Positions 5,749 through 10,226 of a stretch of DNA of 10,226 nucleotides are shown here, in pieces. Origin of the DNA: Rhodoferax sp. UBA4127 (GTDB lineage: Bacteria; Pseudomonadota; Gammaproteobacteria; Burkholderiales; Burkholderiaceae_C); assembly GCA_002381045.1 (NCBI GenBank), contig DFWT01000129.1, positions 1-10,226 on the forward strand. The letters run 5' to 3'. The notes under the pieces were generated by a model that was given only the letters and a program-made list of their open reading frames with translations, was not told the DNA's origin and searched no databases. Every line of letters starts with the position of its first letter. Position 1 is the stretch's first letter. The position numbers and the translations under genes are program-made.

Positions 5749-6987
5749 TCAAGCAGCTTTGAACTGAATAACGTCTGCACCCTTGGCCAGTTTGTCCAAA
5801 TAATCAGCCCATTGCTGCATCATGCTGGCGCGTTGTTTCATGTAAGTGGTGCGGTTGTAGGCCCGTCCATTGGCATCCTTCACCGAATGGGCTAGCTGTG
5901 CCTCGATAGTCAACGGGTCGAATTCCAGCACTTCAGCCAATATGGTGCGCGCAGTAGCCCGAAACCCATGCACGCTCTGAATAGTTGGGCCATAACCCAA
6001 TGTCAGCAGTGCCGCCCGTAGGGTGTTATCCGATATTGGTCGGTCGTGACTGCGTTCACCAGGGAATACCAATACTCCCCGGCCAGTAAGTGGATTTAGT
6101 GCGCGCAGTAATTCCACCGCCTGAGTGGGTAGCGGAACAATATGTGGCTGTCCATTTTGTTTACCGTCTAGTTTCCTTTTCATGCGCATGGCGGGAATCG
6201 TCCACAGTGCCGCATCCAAATCAAGCTCTGCCCAGGCCATACCGCGCAGTTCACCGGGTCGCTGAAACAACATCGGTGCCAATTGCAGAGCCGTGCGCAC
6301 AATCGGCCCACCTTGATAGCCACGGATCACCCGGATCAATGCGCCCAGCTTTAACGGGTCTGTAATGGCCGCAAAGTGTTTGCCGTGGTGCGGGGTCAGT
6401 GCGCCCTTCAAATCGGCTGTAATGTCCCTTGGCGTGCGCGCAGTGGCCACCGCATATCGCCACACTGCTCCCGCGGTTGTCAATACCCGGTGCGCCACGT
6501 CCAATGCCCCCCGATCCTCTACCTTACGAATAGCGGCTAGCACTTCTATGGCTTGAATGTCACTGATCTTCCGGGTCGCAAAGTACGGGAACAAATCTTT
6601 TTCAAGATTGCGCTTTTCGCGAATGGCGTAATGACTGCTCCAACGGGTTTGATTTTTGTCGAACCATTCAAGCGCCGTCACTTGAAAAGTGTTTGCCGCC
6701 GGGGTGTTTGCCTGAAGCTTTTCGATCTTGCGCGCTTGTATTGGGTCGGTGCCTGCCGCCTTTTTCAGCTTTGCAGCGTCACGGGCTTTTCTTGCCGCGG
6801 TCAGGCTTACGTCCGGATAACTGCCCATAGCTAACTGCTTTTCTTTGCCGTCAACCCGGTATTTCAAAAACCAGCGCTTTGACCCCGCCGGGCTAACTTG
6901 AAGGTACATCCCTCCGGCATCGGCAAACCGTGCCTGCTTCTTGTCTGGTGGGCAAACTGCGTTCCTGCATTGGGCATCGGTCAGCAT
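5749..6987 (-). CDS. Tyrosine integrase A (P4-type, DUF4102 arm domain)
   Basis: A 412-residue site-specific recombinase, normal length for P4-type integrases. Residues 1-90 form the arm-binding domain (KQARFADAGGMYLQV, KRWFLKYRVDGKEKQLAMGSYPD...). Residues 95-190 form the core-binding domain. The catalytic domain holds R243 (FQRPGELRG), H340-x-x-R343 (VHGFRA), H367 (QLAHS) and nucleophile Y377 (GRAYNRTTY), ending QQWADYLDKL. All catalytic residues are present and the frame is intact. It should integrate and excise element A at the tRNA-Pro 3' end about 230 bases upstream of its start. The ATG at 6987 has GGAG eight bases upstream. Transcription points into the element, the usual layout for tRNA-targeting islands. 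Confidence 0.95.
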   Translation of the reverse strand: MLTDAQCRNAVCPPDKKQARFADAGGMYLQVSPAGSKRWFLKYRVDGKEKQLAMGSYPDVSLTAARKARDAAKLKKAAGTDPIQARKIEKLQANTPAANTFQVTALEWFDKNQTRWSSHYAIREKRNLEKDLFPYFATRKISDIQAIEVLAAIRKVEDRGALDVAHRVLTTAGAVWRYAVATARTPRDITADLKGALTPHHGKHFAAITDPLKLGALIRVIRGYQGGPIVRTALQLAPMLFQRPGELRGMAWAELDLDAALWTIPAMRMKRKLDGKQNGQPHIVPLPTQAVELLRALNPLTGRGVLVFPGERSHDRPISDNTLRAALLTLGYGPTIQSVHGFRATARTILAEVLEFDPLTIEAQLAHSVKDANGRAYNRTTYMKQRASMMQQWADYLDKLAKGADVIQFKAA

Positions 6988-7109
6988 GGGGGTAGCTCCG
7001 GGTCAAGTGGGGGTGCAAAAAAGCAGGGTTTTCATTGGAGAAATCGGGTCTGTACCCCCGCTTTTTTCAATAATCCGCTGCCTGTACCCCCATTTGTACC
7101 CCCGCTTTT
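6988..7109. repeat. GTACCCCC repeat family upstream of integrase A (candidate arm-type sites)
   Basis: TGTACCCCC occurs at 7051-7059, 7083-7091 and 7095-7103. Two copies extend to TGTACCCCCGCTTTT (7051-7065 and 7095-7109). Inverted relatives GGGGGTGCAAAAAAGC (from 7009) and GGGGGTA (6988-6994) lie nearer the gene. Short repeats between an integrase start and its att core are typical of arm-type integrase-binding sites. Assignment is by position and repetition only. Confidence 0.55.
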
Positions 7110-7122
7110 GTGTGGATGTCAA
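7093..7122 (-). promoter_or_regulatory. Candidate sigma-70 promoter of integrase A
   Basis: On the minus strand TTGACA (7122-7117) is a perfect -35 box, followed after 18 bases by TACAAA (7098-7093) as a -10 box matching 4 of 6. The -10 overlaps the GTACCCCC repeat at 7095-7103, so a protein bound there, such as the integrase itself, would compete with RNA polymerase. The leader to the ATG would be about 100 bases. Confidence 0.5.
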
Positions 7123-7170
7123 TAAACAGCTTTGGACTGCATTGCACCACTGCCAAACGATTTACCAATG

Positions 7171-7206
7171 AAAAAGGCCTCCGAGCATTGCTACTTGGAG
7201 GCCTTT
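7171..7206 (-). terminator. Intrinsic terminator of the tRNA-Pro locus
   Basis: A perfect 10-bp stem (AAAGGCCTCC at 7173-7182 with GGAGGCCTTT at 7197-7206) and a 14-base loop are followed on the minus strand by TTTTT. It starts 11 bases after the tRNA CCA end, the usual place for a tRNA terminator, and would insulate integrase A from tRNA transcription. Confidence 0.85.
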
Positions 7207-7217
7207 GGATTGTCTTT

Positions 7218-7267
<50 letters not shown>

Positions 7268-7368
7268 AAATGTATTTTCCAAGGAAATCCAGATAGATAA
7301 TGAAAAGTGAAAAAATATCATTGTAATCAACAGCTTAAGTGCAATTCGTGTAACTAAAATTCTTTACG

Positions 7369-7397
7369 TTGTCCAGGTTTGTCCATCAAGATACACT
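7369..7397 (+). promoter_or_regulatory. Weak candidate promoter of integrase B
   Basis: TTGTCC (7369-7374) and TACACT (7392-7397) are separated by 17 bases and each match the sigma-70 boxes at 4 of 6 positions. TTGTCC is repeated at 7379-7384. The site lies about 55 bases before the start codon. This is only suggestive. Confidence 0.3.
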
Positions 7398-7410
7398 AAG
7401 AACCGGCACA

Positions 7411-7434
7411 AACGGTGTGGCTAACGGTGTGGCT
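7411..7434 (+). repeat. Perfect 12-bp tandem repeat before integrase B
   Basis: AACGGTGTGGCT is repeated exactly at 7411-7422 and 7423-7434, ending 17 bases before the integrase ATG. Its position between the att junction and the gene suggests integrase arm-type binding sites or an autoregulatory operator. It is unrelated in sequence to the repeats before integrase A, as expected for a different integrase. Confidence 0.75.
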
Positions 7435-7451
7435 AAATTTGAAGGGCCAGC

Positions 7452-8873
7452 ATGGCAATTATCACGGTACGAGAGCTGCAGACCCTCTCAATCACTGACA
7501 ACGGCAAACGCGTCAGCATGGGTGAGTCCATGTATGGTGTCGTTCGCGTAGCAGGTGATGGTGTTGTCAGTGTCTATGTGGTGTGGCGCTACAAGGTCGG
7601 CGGCAAACTGCGTCAAATACCCGTCGGCACCTGGAAGGACAAGGGCGGCCTTAGCCTCAAGACGCTGCGTGACAAGCGTGACATCCTGGCGGCAGAAGTC
7701 AAAAGCCATGACGACCCCATAGAACGCCGTGCTTCTGTAAAACTCAAGCGCGATGCCGACAAGCGAGCGGCAGCCATCAAGCTTGAAGCCGACATTCAAG
7801 CCGCCAAGCTCAAGGCCCAAGCCGACGCGGCCGAAGCGATACGTGCTCAGCAATTACGATTGTGCACACAGGCCGCTGAACAAGCCCGGCTGACGGTTCG
7901 CCAATTGTTTGACCATTGGCAAAAGCTGGACTTGCAAAACCGCGTAAACAAAGGCGATGACGTGTTGCGCGCTTTCAATGCGGATGTTTTTCCCCTCATT
8001 GGTGACCTGGCCGCTGAAGATGTTCGCAAGGCTCATATTCAGGCAATTCTGGACAACATTCGCAGTCGTGCGACGGATGGCCGCCCACGTATCAGCATGC
8101 AAAAAAAGACGCTGGCCGATTTGCGCCAGATGTTTGGCTGGGCGCTGGAGCGTGACTACCTGTTGGTCAACCCCACGGCGGTGATTCGCAAGGCCAAGCT
8201 GGGCGCGACTGTGGAGCGTGAGCGGGTGTTGTCTGAGGCCGAGGTGATTGAGTTGTTTGACAAGTTGCCGCGTTGTGGATTGGCTGAGACTTCACGCCTG
8301 GCTTTGATGATTCAGCTCAGTACCGCCAGCCGAATTGGTGAGACGCTTCAGGCGCATTGGGCGCATGTTGACTTTGAACGGCGCACCTGGGGCATACCGG
8401 CTGACATCGCCAAAAATGGCAAGGCGCACACCATCGCTCTGAGCGACTTCACATTGCGGCAATTTCAAACATTGCACGCCATCACCGGAGTGACACCCTG
8501 GCTGTTTCCCAATTCAGAGCTGAACGCGCCAGTTTGCTCCAAGACCACCACCAAGCAAGTGGGCGACCGCCAACGCTATGCCAAGGCGATCATGAAAAAT
8601 CGTTCGCAAGATGCGCACGCGCTTGAACTGCCCGGTGGGCGCTGGGTGCCGCATGATCTGCGCCGAACCGCCGCCACCATGATGGTGCAATTGGGCGTGT
8701 TGCCTGACGTGGTCGAGAAGTGCCTGAACCACACAGAGCCCAACAAGCTCAAGCGCATTTATCAACGTGCCAGTTACGAGGTGCCCATGCGGGAGGCTTG
8801 GCGGCTTTTGGGTGAGCGTCTTGATTTGTTGACAAACAAGCCCGCCAACGTGGTGATGCTACACGCCGCTTGA
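7452..8873 (+). CDS. Tyrosine integrase B (P4-type, with coiled-coil insertion)
   Basis: A 473-residue recombinase with all catalytic residues: R294 (TASRIGETL), K322 (KNGKAHTI), H401-x-x-R404 (VPHDLRRTAA), H427 (CLNHTE) and nucleophile Y437 (KRIYQRASY). Residues 1-90 form an atypical arm-binding domain (VVWRYKVGGKLRQIPVGTW). Residues 98-147 are a long Ala/Lys/Glu-rich coiled coil (KRAAAIKLEADIQAAKLKAQ), and the core-binding domain spans about 148-245. The protein is longer than integrase A mainly because of this coiled coil, and the two share little beyond the active site, so they come from different subfamilies. AGGG lies seven bases before the ATG at 7452. It is transcribed away from the tRNA fragment, into element B. 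The frame is intact, so it is probably functional. Confidence 0.95.
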   Translation: MAIITVRELQTLSITDNGKRVSMGESMYGVVRVAGDGVVSVYVVWRYKVGGKLRQIPVGTWKDKGGLSLKTLRDKRDILAAEVKSHDDPIERRASVKLKRDADKRAAAIKLEADIQAAKLKAQADAAEAIRAQQLRLCTQAAEQARLTVRQLFDHWQKLDLQNRVNKGDDVLRAFNADVFPLIGDLAAEDVRKAHIQAILDNIRSRATDGRPRISMQKKTLADLRQMFGWALERDYLLVNPTAVIRKAKLGATVERERVLSEAEVIELFDKLPRCGLAETSRLALMIQLSTASRIGETLQAHWAHVDFERRTWGIPADIAKNGKAHTIALSDFTLRQFQTLHAITGVTPWLFPNSELNAPVCSKTTTKQVGDRQRYAKAIMKNRSQDAHALELPGGRWVPHDLRRTAATMMVQLGVLPDVVEKCLNHTEPNKLKRIYQRASYEVPMREAWRLLGERLDLLTNKPANVVMLHAA

Positions 8874-8974
8874 CAGTTTGCCAAAATGACCCACTACAAA
8901 CCGTTGAAACCGTCAATACCGATTTCATCAAAAGTCCCCCAAGTGGAAATTCTCTTTTAAGATAAAAAGTCACC
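8874..8974 (+). promoter_or_regulatory. Short intergenic region with possible promoter of the toxin-antitoxin pair
   Basis: TTGACA (8870-8875), overlapping the integrase B stop codon, is a perfect -35 box. A -10 is poor: TACAAA at 8895-8900 is 19 bases away. No strong ribosome-binding site precedes the ATG at 8975. Only the -35 is convincing. Confidence 0.25.
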
Positions 8975-9313
8975 ATGGTCATCCCCATTCCGCACACCGT
9001 GCTGCATTACACCGAAGACGACGTTGACCTGTTTGGGCAGTGGCTTGATTCGCTGACTTACCTGATCGCCCAAGCGGCGATTGCGGCGCGGCTGGTGCGG
9101 CTGGAGTTGGGTTTGTTTGGCGACTTCAATGCGTTGGAGGGTGGCTTGTTTGAACTGCGCATTGAACACGGGCAGGGTTGACGCGTGTACTACGGCATCG
9201 AGTCCGGGCGCGTGGTGCTGTTGCTGGCAGGCAGCGATAAATCTGGTCAAAAAAGCGCCATCAAAACGGCACGCAAACGTCTGAAAAATTGGCAACAAAG
9301 GAACCTTCAATGA
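8975..9313 (+). pseudogene. HigB/RelE-type toxin gene (TIGR02683-like) with in-frame TGA
   Basis: The frame begins at ATG 8975 and reads a RelE-superfamily toxin: QWLDSLTYLIAQAAIAARLV, RLELGLFGDFNALEGG, LFELRIEHGQG, then TGA at 9179-9181, and in the same frame RVYYGIESGRVVLLLAGSD, KSGQKSAIKTARKRLKNWQQ, ending at 9313. Family members (addiction-module killer proteins) normally read G.G-aromatic-RVYY here, so the TGA most simply replaces a TGG or another aromatic codon. The truncated 68-residue product would lack the C-terminal strands and catalytic surface of this mRNA-cleaving toxin fold. The full frame ends with TGA overlapping the antitoxin ATG (ATGA), the normal coupled arrangement. Either the toxin is dead, readthrough occurs, or there is a sequencing error. 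Confidence 0.8.
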
Positions 9314-9597
9314 AGCACACAGATTGGCTCAAGAACAAACTAAAAGACGACAACTTTGCTGCGCAGTACCTCACGCAGGCGGCGCAAGACCTGGAGCCCG
9401 CTGTTTTTATAGCGGCGCTGCGTCATGTGGTGGACGCACGCGGTGGTTTGGCCAAGGTGGCCGATGTGGGCAGCTTGTCAAAGGCCAGCCTTTACAAAGC
9501 CATACCGCATTCAGGTCAAGGTAATCCAACAGCCAAGACGATGTTTGCCGCGCTGCGCGCCAGTGGGTTGAATTTGACGTTTTCGGCGGCTTCGTGA
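9310..9597 (+). CDS. HigA-like antitoxin (TIGR02684-type antidote, HTH)
   Basis: A 95-residue protein starting MKHTDWLKNKLKDDNFAAQYL. Residues 20-50 match the antidote family (FAAQYLTQAAQDLEPAVFI, ALRHVVDARGGLAKVA). A helix-turn-helix follows (SLSKASLYKAI, about 57-67), then GNPTAKTMFAALRASGLNL (74-92), the characteristic C-terminal block. Such proteins neutralise the RelE-like partner and repress the shared promoter. The ATG overlaps the toxin stop (ATGA) and AAAGGAACC lies upstream. The reading frame is complete, in contrast to the toxin. It may be kept as an anti-addiction or regulatory orphan, or may simply not yet have decayed. Its stop lies about 10 bases before the integrase relic begins. 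Confidence 0.85.
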   Translation: MKHTDWLKNKLKDDNFAAQYLTQAAQDLEPAVFIAALRHVVDARGGLAKVADVGSLSKASLYKAIPHSGQGNPTAKTMFAALRASGLNLTFSAAS

Positions 9598-9608
9598 GCA
9601 TGGGCTAA

Positions 9609-9937
9609 AAAAACACGGTTACTGCCCACGGTTTTAGGGCGCTGTTTTCGACAGTGGCGAACGAAACTGGCTGGAATCCTGACGTAATTGACCCTTAGTG
9701 CAGAAAGAAGCGAACGAAATCCGGGCCGCCTATCACTGAAGCACCTGGTTTAAGGATTGGGTGAACCTGACGCAGTGGTGGGCGGACTATCTGGATCGTC
9801 GCCAGTCTGGGAAGAGTGTGGAAGATGCCAAAGCGGGTCGCATGATAGCCGCGCCAGACACGTCTTCGCCCTTATCCCTGCAAATCGTTGGGGCAGTGGG
9901 GGCAAACGGCAAGAATCCAGCATTGATGCGGGTTTAA
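9609..9937 (+). pseudogene. Relic of a third tyrosine integrase (C-terminal catalytic part, frameshifted)
   Basis: Reading across two frames recovers the end of a P4-type integrase. In the first frame (9609-9695) TVTAHGFRALFSTVANETG and GWNPDVID match the H-x-x-R box (HGFR) and the segment after it, ending at TAG 9696-9698. The other frame (from 9698) continues VQKEANEIRAAYH, containing the nucleophile Tyr region, then a TGA at 9737-9739, then STWFKDWVNLTQWWADYLDR, where WADYLD also occurs at the end of integrase A, closing at TAA 9937. The usual QLAH motif is damaged at the frame junction. All N-terminal domains and the first catalytic Arg are absent. It is clearly dead and must derive from an older insertion. 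The open frames of about 150 codons at 9750-10211 on either strand are not genes. Confidence 0.8.
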
Positions 9938-10226
9938 GGCTGATTTTGGGTTGGGGGCAAAGTGGGGGCGGGATGGAGGCAAAGTGGAGGCGCACATATG
10001 ATGAAGTTGATTCATTCATGTTGTCTTTCATGTTTTCCTTTGCACCAAATCCCTGTCCCTTCCAGCTCGAATACCTTGCCAGGCTGTTGCTGCCACGCCA
10101 GTCTGTTGCGTTGCCTTGCCGCCGACAGATCAGTTTGCAATACACCTGGCATGGACGCGTCAAGCGAAGCGAGATACGGTATCGCTGCGGTTGATTGGGG
10201 TCTCGGGGCAACGCCCTGAGCAGGGG
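9938..10226. other. Non-coding tail with G-rich repeats
   Basis: No gene is supported; several overlapping open frames are present on both strands but none has family features. The notable structure is at its left end: GGGGGCAAAGTGGGGG (9953-9968) and GGAGGCAAAGTGGAGG (9975-9990), 22 bases apart, match at 14 of 16 positions. A related G-rich run, TGGGGCAGTGGGGGCAAAC, lies inside the relic near 9889-9906. They may be remains of arm-type sites of an extinct integrase. Confidence 0.5.

Larger units (their letters stand above)
7268..10226 (+). mobile_element. Element B: second integrase region next to the tRNA fragment (right end outside window)
   Basis: The replaced 5' half of the tRNA, an intact integrase pointing away from the junction, a toxin-antitoxin pair and an integrase relic indicate a second, partly decayed insertion at the same tRNA-Pro site. 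The right limit and intact tRNA copy are not in the window, and the relic may belong to yet another element, so the boundaries are provisional. Confidence 0.45.

Noticed and set aside
9750..10211. Overlapping open frames of about 145-153 codons on both strands
   Set aside because: The first half is the integrase relic read in other frames, and the rest lacks any protein-like pattern or ribosome-binding site.
10201..10226. Short G/C-rich inverted repeat at the right edge
   Set aside because: The stem has a two-base loop and the sequence is cut by the window end, so nothing can be concluded.

Overview
The window looks like an accessory island in a betaproteobacterium, most likely Burkholderiales/Comamonadaceae. 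That placement rests on GC content and codon use, on the style of the integrases and of the AlpA-primase cassette, and on a tRNA-Pro(CGG) arm that matches the proK type; no core gene fixes the genus. Nothing here is housekeeping. The window holds one partial IS, two apparently intact tyrosine integrases pointing away from each other, the wreck of a third integrase, a replication cassette resembling that of a phage satellite, and a toxin-antitoxin pair whose toxin carries a stop codon.

Left edge (1-956): the C-terminal part of an IS1182-type transposase and its non-coding tail, then a gene-free spacer. Element A (about 957-7267, genes on the minus strand) runs from right to left. It begins with a tRNA-Pro 3' fragment and its terminator, followed by a regulatory stretch with GTACCCCC repeats, integrase A, and a 479-base AT-rich gap with palindromes and DnaA-box-like sites. 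A compact seven-gene operon follows: AlpA-like regulator, small membrane protein, 64-aa protein, large Toprim/DUF3987 primase-helicase, Cys-motif protein with an ATV repeat, 213-aa helical protein and 69-aa protein. Most junctions are overlapping or nearly so (TAATG, ATGA, 8 bases, 89 bases), implying coordinated translation. I see no capsid, tail, terminase or lysis gene. This fits a small integrative, self-replicating satellite or integrative plasmid-like element: the integrase inserts it in the tRNA gene, AlpA probably controls excision and/or operon expression, and the primase-helicase copies it.

Element B (about 7268 to the window end): integrase B on the plus strand, preceded by a perfect 12-bp tandem repeat, then a HigB/HigA-type module (toxin with an in-frame TGA, antitoxin intact) that abuts a frameshifted integrase C-terminal relic and G-rich repeats. 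The tRNA 3' half at 7218-7267 lacks its 5' half and sits between the two integrases. The simplest reading is tandem insertion at one tRNA-Pro gene, with element B inserted at the tRNA next to element A. The intact tRNA copy would then lie beyond the right edge.

The observations most worth following are the tandem-integration junction, the 89-base gene overlap at the operon end, the integrase A promoter embedded in candidate arm sites, the candidate origin between integrase A and AlpA, and the toxin nonsense codon.
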